A stretch of DNA of 64,000 nt from Labia minor (GCA_963082975.1 OY720347.1:32133398-32197397); one strand, 5' to 3'. Positions 12,136 through 24,446 are shown, counted from the first letter of the stretch. A program made the numbers and translations. The notes: a model not told the origin generated them from the sequence alone.

Positions 12136-12598
12136 CCCCGAAATAATATATTAATTATTACCCTAAAAAGGTTTCTCTCTCAAATTAATTAATAGAAACA
12201 GACGAGAGAATATGTTCCATGCGACTAATTTATTATGCAATGTTTTTCTTAAAAAACAGTTTATGGTGGTTATTTTATAAAAATCTTTTTATACTCCTCT
12301 ATTAAGTTTTTATTATTAATAATCAATATATTTGTAATATTTATTCACAATTCTTGTGTTTCTATTTCAAAATAAATAATTTTATATTCCTTGGGTTGCA
12401 TAAATTAGTTTCCCCCCACCCCACCCCACTGTTCCCGTTTCTCTTTATTTCATTCTTATCTTCCAATTTTCTTAATATCATTAACCCACAAGTATTTTGA
12501 AACTGTCACATATAATTTTTTTATACAGGATATAAATATTTAATTTATTTAATATATTATTTAAAATTGTAAGTCCTTCAATTATATACTTAATTTTT

Positions 12599-12629
12599 AC
12601 CGACCGACGATAGTAAGGGGGGTATTGTT
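12599..12629 (+). mobile_element. Family A (Helentron-like) 5' end fragment
   Basis: ACCGACCGACGATAGTAAGG followed by GGGTATTGTT, preceded by a T run, matches the 5' terminus of the full-length copies at 14770 and 57034. The rest of the element is absent, so this is a truncated end. Confidence 0.7.
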
Positions 12630-13026
12630 AAAATTAGTTTAAAACTTATAAGATATATATATATATATATATAATTATATATATTTTTCAGCATTATAAT
12701 CATAATATTTTTAAACTACCGAGCTTGAAAGTTTTTGGCTATATTCCCTATCCATCTAATTCAAATCTTCTCCCAATTCCATCTTCTTTTTTATATTGTA
12801 ATCCAACTTAACTAATTAATCAAGCTACCGATCAATTTTCAATTGATTTCACCATAAATATTTCTCACTTAACAATTGCAAACAACTTCTATGTTTGTGA
12901 ATGCATAAAAAAAAACTTTTCGTTATTTGTACAATCTCTTCTTGCATTTTTAAAAATATCCTTTGGAAATTGAATGGATTTTAATTTTCCGAAAATTATA
13001 ATAAGAAAGAAAAATAATCATTTTTT

Positions 13027-13628
13027 ACTATCTCGTCAGAGATAGTATTGCGATCACGAAAATTTTCGATATTGAGATTTTGATGTTTTTATACGTTTAG
13101 AAGGTTCCTGAATCATTTTCACTAAGGTTGAGAAAAATGTCTGTGTGTGTGTATTTATGTAGACAAGATTACGCAAGTTTGAGCTAGAATCATGAAATTT
13201 GGTACATGGGCATTATTCAAAATTCGTAGTTTTCTATCAACTTTTGATAAATATAGCTCAACCAGAAGAGGGTCATTACCTACAACGTTTTATATTTTTT
13301 TCTTCTAAACTAAACTCTGACCGTAAAAATAAAGATATATGTTTAATCATTTTTCACATGATTAAAAATTGTATAAAACTTCTATATATAGAATTTCAGC
13401 CTGATTGAATCGCTGAAAGTACCAAAATTAATTTTTTAACGCTGCAAATCTCACGCGCCAATACGTGACGTGGTGCCATCAACAAAGAGCCAGACATGCG
13501 CTGGTTTAATAAATATTATTTATTCATTTTATTTATAATTTATAATTAATTAATTTTAATTTAAATATAATATATTATATTATTTAATCCTATTCAAATT
13601 GTTAGTCGAGTGGAGACACTCAAGCTAA
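13027..13628 (+). mobile_element. Family B Helentron-like short element, full-length
   Basis: 602 bp. The 5' end after a T run is ACTATCTCGTCAGAGATAG. Near the 3' end the inverted partner survives in other copies as CGAGATAGT, followed by a perfect hairpin GAGTGGAGACACTC, three bases, then CTAA against a T run. A GT-rich microsatellite (CTGTGTGTGTGTA) lies near 13140 and is followed by the core GAATCATGAAATTTGGTAC. This order (5' repeat, microsatellite core, inverted repeat, terminal hairpin, insertion next to T) is that of DINE-1/HINE nonautonomous elements mobilised by Helentrons. No replicase or helicase is encoded. The open frame at 13199-13408 is not a gene. Confidence 0.65.
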
Positions 13629-14109
13629 TTTTTTTGATACTTATCTATAATTGTAAATAATTCATTCTAGACAATACAAAAAATGACTTTTGTACATCCT
13701 TTGAAAGGACAGCGCCTATCGGTTGCGCCTAAGCGGGGTAGAGGAATTTTATAATCACTTCAAAATTTTATAATCAATACAGCAATTTTCTTAACCTTTA
13801 TCAAGTTTTTCCTGGTAGCACTTTATTAAATATTTAATATGCTTAACAAAGTTTAAAATAGTTTTCTTATTAACCCACATTGACTATAACATCAAATGTA
13901 TGCGTATTTAAAACCCGAATTATTGTTATGATAATCAAAATAAAATGACAAACAAAAAGGGAAAGAAAAACTTTTTCATGTTCATTTATTGAAGTTGGTT
14001 TCTAATTGGTTAACAAAAAGTTTGGGCATAATTAACATATCGAACAGAGCCCCCCTCTCATTATCAACAGAAAACATTCCTTTCGTCTAAGAAACGAAGA
14101 AGAAACCTC

Positions 14110-14360
14110 TAATTAATTATTCTAATCCGTTGTTATTGAAATTGAGCCTGGTCGGCTAATTAATAATAAGAATGGTTATTGAGAACTGTTGATGTTCAAA
14201 TGAGACTTGCTTGCTAAGCAAATGATCATTTTGAATTCCAAAGTGGGCCGCCTTGGGGCAGTCTATCGGTCGCCAGTTTGATAGACAGGAGGTCCTTCCA
14301 TCCCATGTCAGTTCCTCTTTTGGGCACATCTTACCTGACAGACGATGCAGATCACTTTTC
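14110..14360. other. Less A+T-rich island with short hairpins
   Basis: Contains a possible hairpin with 7-bp arms GTCTATC/GATAGAC (14261-14286) and TTGCTTGCTAAGCAA (about 14207-14221). There is no coding signal. It could be regulatory or a structured transcript. Sequence alone does not decide. Confidence 0.25.
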
Positions 14361-14769
14361 AATTGTCAAAATTGTTTTTCATAAACAAATTAGCTTTGTT
14401 TAAATTTCAAAATAAGGATGATACCAGGGCATGGAATGTGTTTTGTTAACAAAATAAACGGTTATTTGTTTGTTTTTTTTAAGTACTTTACAAAGTCGTT
14501 CATCTTGAATTAAAATCAAACATCATTAATCAAAGAGCAAATGGATGTTTCACACCTGTTAATTATATATAAGCTATCAAAATTATATCATCTCTTCAAA
14601 TATTTTTCAAAATGCTTCATTCATTTCCTTAACAATCTTGTAGCGTCTTCGATAAAAAATCAATTAAAGTAAATTAAATTAATATAAAAACATGTTTTAA
14701 AAGTATTCCATAATTACAAACCTTCAAAACAAAATATTAAATTGAATGTTTACATAAAACCTATTTTTT

Positions 14770-15402
14770 ACCGACCGACGATAGTAAGGGAGGTATTGTT
14801 TTCACACCAAATTTCACATGTGGAGATTTTTACATATCTCCACGAATCATGCATTTTCTTAACAGAAAAAAGTATTTTTAGCATGTCTGTCCGTCTGTCC
14901 GTCCGTATAGATGTGTACAGCCTGAACGGCTGAACGGATTTTGATGAAATTTGGTATATTTACTTAATGCATCAGTGGGATGAATTGATCCACTTTTGGT
15001 GCAAATCCGGAAACCGGAAGCGGTAGTATTAGCGATCGACGATAGGAAGGGAAGGGTTATTTTCACACCAAATTTCACATGATGAGATTTTATACATATC
15101 ACCACGAATCATGTACTTTGTATTGGTTTTATTCTCGAGAAAAATAATTTTTATTAGTTTTTTTCTTAATTTAAAATTATATGACGTCATCCACCCATTC
15201 ATGATGTCACAGTCTGGTCTTACATATAAATATATTATAAATAAAATAAAATTAAAAATGTTTATATTTATTATTTATGTATCCATATCTGTTTTTTATT
15301 ACATTAATAGATATATTAAAATTATTTGAAATTGTTTCTGTAGCTGGAAATTAATTTATTTCAAACCGTCGGTTGGTTCGGACCTGGCCACAGGTCAACT
15401 TA
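14770..15402 (+). mobile_element. Family A Helentron-like short element, full-length
   Basis: 633 bp with the clearest family A structure. The 5' end is ACCGACCGACG after a T run. A (GTCY)n core (GTCTGTCCGTCTGTCCGTCC near 14885) is followed by the element core TTTGATGAAATTTGGTATA. Close to the 3' end lies the inverted partner CCGTCGGTTGG, then the perfect hairpin GACCTGGCCACAGGTC (15381-15396), AA, CTTA and a T run. An internal direct repeat of about 85 bp (the 5' end and again near 15030-15110) shares GATAGTAAGG and CACCAAATTTCACATG. DINE-1 of flies has the same GTCY core and terminal hairpin. One intact TGACGTCA site is at 15182-15189. Noncoding. Confidence 0.7.
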
Positions 15403-16827
15403 TTTTATTTTATTTTATTTTATTCTTTAGTCTCCCAAAATTTATATTATATTATTATTTAATAGGAAAGTATGTTAAAACATGTACGCCAAATTGCTAG
15501 AATGTATCATTGCCTCGTATTAAAGGATTTTCATATGAAAATATAGAAATAAATAATTAATTAGTAAATAAATACTTAATACTATTGGAGTATCTCTCAA
15601 GAGGCGTCATCCTAGAATTTAGAAATTAAATGAAAATAATCAATATAATAAATGAATCTCCTTGCTATTCATACACCAGCCAAATTTGGATTTTCAAATT
15701 GTTTAATTATATGTAAGAGCTTAAATTATAGTTAATTTAATTATATTCTTATTAAATATAAAATTATTTAAATCAAAACAAATAAATTTATTAAATTAAA
15801 TCATTTAATGACTTCAATTTGTGAACAATTTTTACATCGATTTTCAAAAAATTGAATCAAAATCGCTATAGGAATTTTCAAAAGATGAAATTTTAAAATC
15901 ACAAAAATAAACCACTAGAGCCTACCTAAACCGCGACAGTTTTAATTTTATAAATAATTTTTCAAATAAATTTGAATCAATATACTTATGTAATTTTTTT
16001 TAATTATATATATATTTCAGAGTTATAAATAAATTCCCATTAGAAATTAAAATATTATTTCATTGAAATGCTTTATAAAATTTGACAGTATAATTAATGA
16101 GTTTAATCTAATATATATTTATAATAATAATTTAGATAAAACAAAATTAAGGGAAAATTTTCTCAAGCATGAAAAGATGAAATGCATTTGATTAATTTAA
16201 AAATTCATAAATATTTTTTTTTTATATATAATATTCCTGAGTAATGGAATAATACTTTAATATAAGTTATTTTGTGCGTAAAATATAATAAATATATATA
16301 TATATATCATATCATAGATAACATTTTTATTTTTATCTAAATTGACGAAAGAATATATTCCATATTATATAAAAATGCACTGTTTAATTTATTTTATTAC
16401 ATATTCAATTAAATTTGAATTAATATATATATATATATATATCATATAGGTTACAGAACAAAACAAAGAAAACCTATTTGCAAATAAATATTCCCGACAC
16501 ACGCAAAGTAAGAATTTCTTTGTTTATTGAATTCATTCTCGAGGTTAATGGGATAAAATCAGGGATGCACTGTAATATTACATCCTATAAAGACATTTAA
16601 AGTAAAATATAATTCTCTAAGTATGTATAAATTTTTTTAGTATTTTTATTTCATGTTTGGTATGAAAAGAATTGATGTTCAGGCGACCGTGTTAATAAAA
16701 ATATATCTTTTAAATACAACTTAAATGTTTATTTATTTTTTTATTTCCTTAATAATTATTCAAAATTGTTATTCTTTCAATAAAAAAAATATTTTGTATA
16801 ACGATATTATTTATTTTTATTAATATG

Positions 16828-17283
16828 TTGACATAACTAGAATAGATAAAGAAAGGCTTAAGAGAAAGAGATTGTAGAGTGATCAATTGTGAAGCTACCG
16901 GTTGGTGGGATGAGCAGAAAATATATAGGGCAGTGATTCTCAACCACTGTGCCGCAGTACTTTTGTGTGCCTCGAGATTATCAAAATGTGCCGCCAAATT
17001 ATTACAAATGTAATTTCCGACTTTTTTAATAATTTTTTTCAATTTGGTTCTAAAAAAAAGGAAACCGTTTTTGGGACCACTTTTTTCAATATGGTAAACT
17101 TTTACACTTATCTTTTTCTTTAATTTTTAAACCGTTAAAAGTGTGCCGCGGTAAAAAAAAAAGGTTAAGAATCACTGATAAAGGGAAATACGAGAGAGTT
17201 GAGAGAGAATAGGAGTTGGATGGAGGTGGCTTAGTATTGGGAGAAATGTGCTTAGTGGAGTCAAAAACTTTCCAGTTCAGTAA
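16828..17283 (+). pseudogene. Non-LTR retrotransposon tail, copy 3, split by a hAT element
   Basis: ACATAACTAGAATAGATAAAG corresponds to the HVARMEE region and CAATTGTGAAGCTACCGGTTGG to the GKRPLGRP region of the other copies. After the inserted hAT element, GGAGTTGGATGGAGGTGGC and AAAAACTTTCCAGTTC match the element's 3' end. It is heavily mutated and recognised by alignment to copies 2 and 4 rather than by its own frame. Confidence 0.55.
16931..17177 (+). mobile_element. hAT miniature element (type 1), copy 1
   Basis: 247 bp bounded by CAGTGATTCTCAACC and inverted GGTTAAGAATCACTG. The flanks ATATAGGG (16923-16930) and ATAAAGGG (17178-17185) agree at 7 of 8 bases. The body (GTGCCGC, CGAGATTATCAAAATGTGCC) matches the reverse complement of 53284-53550. 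It lies inside LINE tail copy 3. No transposase. Confidence 0.85.
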
Positions 17284-18093
17284 CTTATCATACTTCTTAT
17301 TATTATAAAATATTATTCTTAAGGAATTCTTTGAGGTACTTTTTAATTATTCCCTTATCTGTTTATTGGCACCATCAGATTATCTTAATTATTTTTAATT
17401 ATTTTTTTTTTCATTAAAGATCATGAAAAGTGTCAAAAAATTTAAATTATCTATACCCTGATTATATTAATTAAGCATTGTATTCTTTTGTTAATTATAG
17501 CATTGCTTCAAATTTAGAATGTTTTATTTTATCTTAAATCGTTCAATTAATAAATCATTTTTATATACCTCCCATTCATTATGTTGACGTAAAATAAATT
17601 TAAAGTTAGTATATTAGGCAATTAAATTAATTAATTTATTGATCATAATTTTAAGTTATTGTTTATTATATTTTTATTATAAATTAATAAATTATTTATT
17701 GAAAATCAAATAATAAAAAAATAATAATTATAAATTTCAAAAATAGAAGTTTTTTTTAATTATCTACTTACTTTTTTGATTTCGATTAAATGAAATATTA
17801 ATTAAATTAAAGAAGTCTATAAAAATAAATTTTTTTATGCATGAAATAGAATATAAAATTTTTGATGAGAAAATATTTGTATGTAGTTTTTTCAATTATA
17901 AGATATTCGATTTAAATAAAAATAATGGAGTTAGAAGAAATTCGACGTGAATTAAATATAAATATCTATTCTTAAATATCACAAATCAACAATTATGATA
18001 TACATTATATGATAATATTTTTATAAATTTAATTAAATAATTAATTAATTATAATATATAGATTAAAATTTACATTAATAAATTTATATTATT

Positions 18094-18590
18094 ACCGACC
18101 AACTATAGGAAGGAAAAGTATTGTTTTCACACCAAATTTCACATGTGGAGATTTTTATCTCCACGAATCAGGCATTTTGTTAACAGAAAAAAGTATTTTT
18201 AGCATGATGTCTGTCCGTGCGTCCGTTTGTCCATTGGGTGTCCACATGTATAGCTTGAACGGATTTTGATAAAATTTGGCATATTTACTTAATGCATCAG
18301 TAGTATGAATTCATCAACTTTTGGGGTAGATCCAGAAACCGGAAGTGCTAGTTTACAAAATATTAATTTTATATTCATTGTCGGAAATTTTACACTTAAA
18401 ATATAGTAGTAATTAATAATTGAGTAATTAAACTAAAAAGAAAAACCAAGATAATATAATTTAGTAATTTTAATTCAAGTTTTAAAAATATTTTTTTTTA
18501 TACTTTATATATAATATATATAAATAATGTTGTTTTGAAATTAATTTATTTCAAATTGTCAGTCGGTTCTGTGCCTAGCCATGGCTCATT
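18094..18590 (+). mobile_element. Family A element, diverged and internally deleted
   Basis: Begins ACCGACCAACTATAGG after T-rich sequence and keeps the GTCTGTCCGTGCGTCC core and the TTTGATAAAATTTGGCATA segment. It then degrades, ending near CAGTCGGTTCTGTGCCTAGCC, the hairpin region. The GTGCCT variant is shared with the copy at 61373, which suggests a subfamily. The CRE-containing middle is missing. Confidence 0.6.
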
Positions 18591-19149
18591 TCTAATAATT
18601 GAATTTAAAAACAGAATTTTTATGTTTATCAAAATTTAAATTATTTTAAAAAGAATATTAAATTTTTTTAAATTTATTTTAAAATTTACTCTCCATAATA
18701 ATGAATAAGCGGCAGAGGAGAGGAAGTTTGGTCTCTCTAAATCTAAACTATTACTAAGATCTCTCCTTCCTTCCCTCCATATAATTATTATTTTTTTTAA
18801 TTATCCTAACCACATAAATACTGTTACTGTCGATTATGTTTTTAATCCTATTTATTTGAAACATATTTTTGTTTGCCAACATTCATTTTCCTACCATTGT
18901 ACGGTCCTATTATCTACCAAGGTGGTCACCATTCATTCTTTCAATGATAGGTTTATTTATTTTTTTTAATGAAACTTTTCTATTGATTTAAGAATATTGA
19001 ATTAAAATGGCTCCCATTTTTAACTTAATCTATAAGCATCATATAAATAATTAACAAAAGACAAGAAATCAAAATAATTACAAAAAATAAATAAATAAAT
19101 AATTTTCATCAATTAAAAGTGTAATTTTTTATCTATTAAGTGGCTATTG

Positions 19150-19375
19150 GAAAGATGAAATCATAAATTGATCGCTGTTAGCCCACCTTCTTGCCAAGTA
19201 AATCATTTTTCAAATAGGTAGCTCTAGCTTGTTGGGCCTCGTGTTATTGAAGATTTCATTCTAGCCTCAGGGAAGTTTGCTAATTAACTACCTTGGCTAC
19301 TGAGCTGGAAGCACATTTGCTTTCCACCAGTCGAGGGCTACAATAAACCCTTTCCTTCTACAGGCGTTATTAGAA
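19150..19375. other. Less A+T-rich island
   Basis: About 225 bases of complex sequence (for example CTAGCTTGTTGGGCCTCG and GAGCTGGAAGCACATTTGC) just before an AT microsatellite. No frame, repeat family or RNA structure recognised. Confidence 0.2.
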
Positions 19376-19401
19376 AATTGGCACTGGGAATCATAATTAA
19401 T

Positions 19402-19403
<2 letters not shown>

Positions 19404-19435
<32 letters not shown>
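19404..19435. repeat. (AT)16 microsatellite
   Basis: Perfect 32-base AT dinucleotide run. Confidence 0.9.
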
Positions 19436-19438
<3 letters not shown>

Positions 19439-20033
19439 TGTTGGTCATAAAGATCCAAGATTTCATGTTGTTCTCTCTTATTTATGATTTATAATTAATT
19501 TTAATTAAAATTTCAGAAATGGATCTTTCAATTGTAGGTTCATTGTTCAAAATACTCTTACTCTTGCATCTATTCAGTGGAAATTGGCTAAAAGCAAAAT
19601 GGGATTGTTATTAAAATGTTTCGAGGTAACATTTCCTTTTAGTGAACCTTTCTCGAATTGTATAACCAATTGGAAAACATGATGAATAATGTTGTGTTAC
19701 TAAATCAAAATTACATGGAAATCAAATATATTAATGAACCAGTAACGAAAAAGTGTTGATTTGTAAGAGATATATTTATGTATTAATATTATATATTAAC
19801 GATAGAGAATTTATTATTTAGAATAAAATTTGATTCACTTCATTTATTCATGATAAGGATTCGGCCAAAATTAAAACAATGATATTATAATTCTGATATT
19901 TTAGATAGTTTTTATGATTATTTATTGATTAGATTTAGCGATTTCAATAATTAATGCATATTGTTTATTTAATAATAACAGGTAAGATTTGATTTTGTCC
20001 AATGAGAAGGGGATATGCACCGGTAATCGTGAA

Positions 20034-20096
20034 AACGTTTGTGTGTGATCTAGAAAAGACGAGTCCAAACTGTTTGGCCAGAGGGTCGGATTAGAG
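20034..20096 (+). repeat. Local repeat, copy interrupted by a hAT element
   Basis: GTTTGTGTGTGATCTAGAAAA, then a GACGAG...CAGAGGGTCGGATTAGAG tract, recurs at 20812-20870 with few differences. Here it is interrupted after GGATTAGAG by the element at 20097-20561. The repeat's own nature is unknown. Confidence 0.7.
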
Positions 20097-20561
20097 CAGA
20101 GGTTCTTAATCTTATGTACTCTGCGGACCCCCACTTGAAAAAATTTTTTTTGACGGACCCCATTCCAACTTTAGGTACTTTACGTCATTTTATTAGTTAA
20201 TTTCTGGCTTACGATCTCATAAGAACAAGGATATATGATGAATATTTCTAACAGTGATTGGTGAATAACGATTTTTTTGCATATTGTAGAACACATTTTA
20301 TTAGAACTTATAATATTGAAGAAAGAAAATTCTGCTAAATATGAAGATGGAAACGGTAGCAATAGTTTTCTTGAACATTTCGTTGAATTTGGGTATTTGA
20401 TCTCTGTTTCCTCACAAAGCCATGCCATCGCTTCTTTTATATTAAATAAAGTTTTAACCGACTCATCATTTTCTCGTGCACCTGTACGATGGCTTTGCGG
20501 ACCCCCAGAAAAGGCTTCGCGGACCGCCAGGGGTCCGCGGACCACAGTTTAAGAACCTCTG
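20097..20561 (+). mobile_element. hAT nonautonomous element (type 2) with perfect 8-bp target duplication
   Basis: 465 bp bounded by CAGAGGTTCTTAA and its inverse TTAAGAACCTCTG. It is flanked by identical GATTAGAG at 20089-20096 and 20562-20569. GCGGACCCCC motifs sit just inside both ends. Open frames of 121 codons (minus, 20180-20545) and 91 codons (plus, 20277-20552) cover most of the body, but neither resembles a hAT transposase (no BED finger or RNase-H/dimerisation motifs seen). The exact duplication suggests this is one of the younger insertions here. Confidence 0.9.
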
Positions 20562-20811
20562 GATTAGAGGATACTGCGGTCTAATTAAACAATTTTATTA
20601 TTATATTTAGCTTTAAATTTTTTAAAAGTTTATTTCAAATACACTACTACTACTAGTCAAATATTATTAAGTTACAGTTATATATACTTAAATAAAATTA
20701 TTTTAAAAAATAATTTTTATCTCTTTAAATATAAACATAAAACCATATTTTTAAAATCCTTCGCAGGCTGAATAAAATCAATTTATGAACCCTTGGGCCT
20801 TAGATAAACGT

Positions 20812-20870
20812 TTGTGTGTGATCTAGAAAAAACGAGACCAAACTGATTGCCCAGAGGGTCGGATTGGAGG
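20812..20870 (+). repeat. Local repeat, uninterrupted copy (empty site)
   Basis: Matches 20034-20096 and continues through GGATTGGAGGATA with no insertion. It is therefore a paralogous empty site that confirms the termini and 8-bp duplication of the 465-bp hAT element. Confidence 0.7.
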
Positions 20871-21046
20871 ATAAGTTGACTTTAATGATTTCAAATCTTG
20901 AAGAAACTTTAAAAATTTATTTGTTATCATACCAAATATTTTGATGGTTAATTGTTTCAAAAGAGGTTAATAATTATTTTCCAACATAAAATAGCTTTCT
21001 TTTTTCATTTATATGTTTCTATCTATCTATCTATGTGGCTCTATGA

Positions 21047-21321
21047 AACTCGAAAGTTCTTGGCCGCAGCAACCACATTCCCCAAGTCTTCCTATTCTGA
21101 ACCACAACCATTCAACCCCTACCCTCTCCCATCTCTCTCACGTCCCTTCCTACATTGTCCACTTTCCGCGTCCTTGGTCTTCCAAGCGGACGTTTCCCAA
21201 TCGGTATCCCCACCAATATATTTTTCGCTATTCTTTCCTCTCCTCCATTTTAGCTACGGGCTCTGCCCATCGCATCCTTCTCGATTATATAATCGTAACT
21301 ATGTCTGGCGATGCATAGAGG
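21047..21321 (-). pseudogene. Non-LTR retrotransposon tail, copy 4
   Basis: On the minus strand it reads a CCTCTATGCATCGCC lead, RRMRWAEPVAKMEER, then GKRPLGRPRTRKVDNVGRD after a shift, and ends AAGAACTTTCGAGTTTCATAG. These are the RMRWAGHVARM and GRPRxRWxDxV signatures at the end of arthropod LINE ORF2. It is the best-preserved of the four copies here, yet still only a 5'-truncated end. The plus-strand frames at 20952-21362 and 21013-21318 are antisense shadows. Confidence 0.7.
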
Positions 21322-21380
21322 TATTGCAATTATTTTTTTCATTTATGTACAATTATTATTAGTTTTAAATTGTATTAAAA

Positions 21381-21956
21381 AAGTTGACCTGTGGCCAGGT
21401 CCGAACCGACCGACGGTTTGAAATAAATTAATTTCCAGCTACAGAAACAATTTCAAATAATTTTCATATATCTATTAATGTAATAAAAAACAGATAGACA
21501 TACATAAATAATAAATATAAACATTTTTAATTTTATTTTATTTATAATATATATGCAAGACCAGGCTGTGACGTCATGAATGGCTAGATGACGTCATATA
21601 ATTTTAAATCAAGAAAAAACTAATAAATATGATTTTTCTCGAGGATAAAACCAATACAAAGTGCATGATTCGTGGTGATATATAAAAAAATCTCCTTTGG
21701 TGTGAAAATAACCCTTTCCTTCCTATCGTCGATCGCTAATACTACCACTTCCGGTTTCCGGAATTGCACCAAAAGTTGATCAATTCATCCCACTGATGCA
21801 TTAAGTAAATATACCAAATTTCATCAAAATCGGTTGAGCCGTTCAGGCTGTACACATCTATACGGACGGACGGACGGACGGACAGACGGACAGACATCAT
21901 GCTAAAAATACTTTTTTCTGTTTAGAAAATGCATAATTCGTGGAGATATGTAAAAA
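21381..21956 (-). mobile_element. Family A Helentron-like element, 5'-end truncated
   Basis: In minus orientation it ends in hairpin GACCTGGCCACAGGTC, preceded by CCGTCGGTCGGTTC. It has a long (GTCY)n core (21864-21895 on this strand reads GGAC/AGAC repeats). Two perfect TGACGTCA palindromes lie at 21569-21576 and 21589-21596. The 5' ACCGACCGACG end is missing, and the copy stops after GGAGATATGTAAAAAT. Confidence 0.7.
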
Positions 21957-22100
21957 TAAAATCCTATGCTTATATATTTTGACTGTTTATTATGTTTTTT
22001 CTTTTTTGCTGGAAAAATGAAATTCATATATAATAAAATTAACTATCAATATTAATTTCTATCATAGAAATATTATATTTATATGTATAATAAAATAGAT

Positions 22101-23665
22101 ACCGGGACCCCGAGCCTCGGCTCGGTACTTAAGTTAAAAAAAATGATTCATTATTATTGGGTTTGGCTGGTAATATTAATACCTGGGATACCGAGCTGTC
22201 GCTCGAAAAAATGTTTAGACATTATTATAGACATTTTCATTCTGTAAATTAAATAATTTTATTTCATTTAAATAAATATCTATTTTTAAATAATTTTTCT
22301 CTACATTATTTATCTAATTCTGACAATATATTAAGATCACACCGGGACCCCGAGCCTCGGCTAGGTAATTAAGTTAAAAAAAAATAATTCATTATTATAT
22401 TGGGTTTGGCTGGTAATATTAATACTTGGGACACCGAGCTGATATACAATTCTTTAATTATTTATTACAATTATTAAATGTTGCATCATTGCATGGAACT
22501 TGGGGTCCTCAATAATACATAAATATGTATTATTAGATATGTTTCTAAGTGCATGAATATTTTTTTTTTATTGGAAGAATGATAAATATATATCGTAATT
22601 TATAATTATAAAATATTATTAAAATATATATTTTTAATTTTATTTCGAAATTAAATAAAAAATTTTAAAATATTTTAAATATAAAAAAAATATCTTTTAA
22701 AAAAAGGCGGGAGTCAAATTTCAATATGAGTGTCATTTGTCCATATATAAATTAAAAGATAAGATAAGTTAATTAAAATATATATATAAACAAAAGCAAA
22801 ATTAAATAATAAAAATTTATAAAATTTTGAATTAATATTAAATTATTAGTTAATGACTAATAAGTAATTAATAAAATAAAAAAAATAAAATTATTAAATG
22901 TTGCATCATTTTAATTAATAAAATAAAATAAAAGAAATTAAATTTAATCAAAGAACAATGAATAAATAAATATAAAATAATAGATAAAAAAAAAAAAAAA
23001 TTTTTTTCCGCCGGTTTCGATCCTGCTAAGTTGACTATTCAAAACAGTGCCTTTACCCATTAGACTGATATATATTTAGTTAATTAACATGACATTTTTA
23101 CTCTCTTTGCAAGAATTATGTTTTTTTGTTTTTGTTTTTGTTTTTTTTGAGAGTGATTAATAAATATATATATATATTTTATTAAAAATAAATATTTTTA
23201 ATTTTATTTTGAAATTAAATAATGAATTTTAAAATATTTTAAATATATAAAAAAATGTTAATACAATTCATTTAAAAAAAAGCGGGAATCAACCAACCGT
23301 ATTTTTTTGTTAATAATTAATTAATTAAGATTAATAAATATATATATATATATATATATTATTAAAAATAAATATTTTTAATTTTATTTCGAAATTTATT
23401 TTATTTTAAAATATTTTAAATATAAAAAAAATATTAATTGAAGTAAAATTGATGACGTCACACCCATATATAATTTTCAATTAAGAAATTAATAATGAAG
23501 CTGTAAGTTTCAAGAGATGTGATCAATAAAACTCAATTTTTCTTTATAAATACTATATCTAGTGTAAATTTGAAAAAAATCGTTAGAGCGGTTTTTGAGA
23601 ACCAATGGTTATATATATATAGAAATATATATACAATTTTAGCTAGCATAATAAGATAAGATATC
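22101..23665 (+). mobile_element. Family D repeat complex with hairpin ends
   Basis: Two tandem left ends, at 22101 and 22341, each begin ACCGGGACCCCGAGCCTCGG and continue through TTGGGTTTGGCTGGTAATATTAATAC to ACCGAGCTG. The perfect stem CCGAGC/GCTCGG marks the hairpin. An internal module of about 80 bp (TTTTTAATTTTATTTCGAAAT...) occurs three times, near 22617, 23181 and 23360. The right end has CGTTAGAGCGGTTTTTGAG, an AT run and CATAATAAGATAAGATA. A partial copy at 43797-44430 has the same left-to-right order. No protein is encoded, and class is unknown. Confidence 0.55.
23008..23075 (-). other. tRNA-like segment inside the family D complex
   Basis: On the minus strand, TCTAATGGGTAAAGGC resembles an A box and AGGATCGAAACCGGC a B box (GGWTCRANNC). 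The ends do not pair as an acceptor stem, so this is a tRNA relic or SINE head rather than a working tRNA gene. Confidence 0.35.
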
Positions 23666-24446
23666 AACTTTCGTGGTGACCGAAGCTTTCTCGAACTATG
23701 CTAATATTAATTGAATAATCGCTCGTTGACTCTTGTGATTGAAAAGGTTTTATTGATTATAAACTAAATTAAATTAGATTTGATTAAACCAATAAGTTAT
23801 TAATTAAATATGATTATATACTATTAATTATGCGATATATGTGTCATAACGTTTTTTACTTTTTATTTTACTTTAATGACATAGTCATTAATTTAAATAA
23901 TTAGCAATTATAATCAAATATTATCTATTATTTCAACTAATAATGTTTTCTCTTGCATTAGAATCTTCAAAACCACTTTCTTTGATATTTTTTTTTATAT
24001 TATTTTATTCAATTTCGAACCTATTTATTTCTGTCATTTTCAAATGTCATCGAGGTCAAAACTGACCATAGATCACTTCTACATTAAGTAGAACAAGCTT
24101 TGTGACCAGAAAGTTCACGGACAGTTTACAATTATGTTGTACCGCATTTATTTTCTCATGTTACATTTATTTTACAAAAGATATCTATTGTTTGATAAAT
24201 GGAGGTTGTTAAATCCTTTTGAAAAAAGTCCAGTTATTAAGTTATTAAGTTATTGTGTTGTTTTCCTTTTCTTTTCCCTTAAAAACGATGAATTCTCTTC
24301 TTTTACCGTTACCTCATTTTTTTTTTACAAAGATTTTCTTTTAATATGATCTTGTTTCTCAATATTTTACTTGTTTTATTCACACCAATTCACTTATTTT
24401 ATCTAATTTTAATAATCAATTGCTGTTATATATAATAGCATATATA

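Noticed and set aside
14261..14286. Hairpin GTCTATC/GATAGAC as a structured RNA or terminator
   Set aside because: Seven-base arms with a 12-base loop are not enough in a eukaryotic intron. Kept only as a note in the island entry.
20952..21362. 136- and 101-codon plus-strand frames
   Set aside because: Antisense of a LINE tail, whose minus strand gives the recognisable RMRWAEPVAKM and GKRPLGRPRTR.
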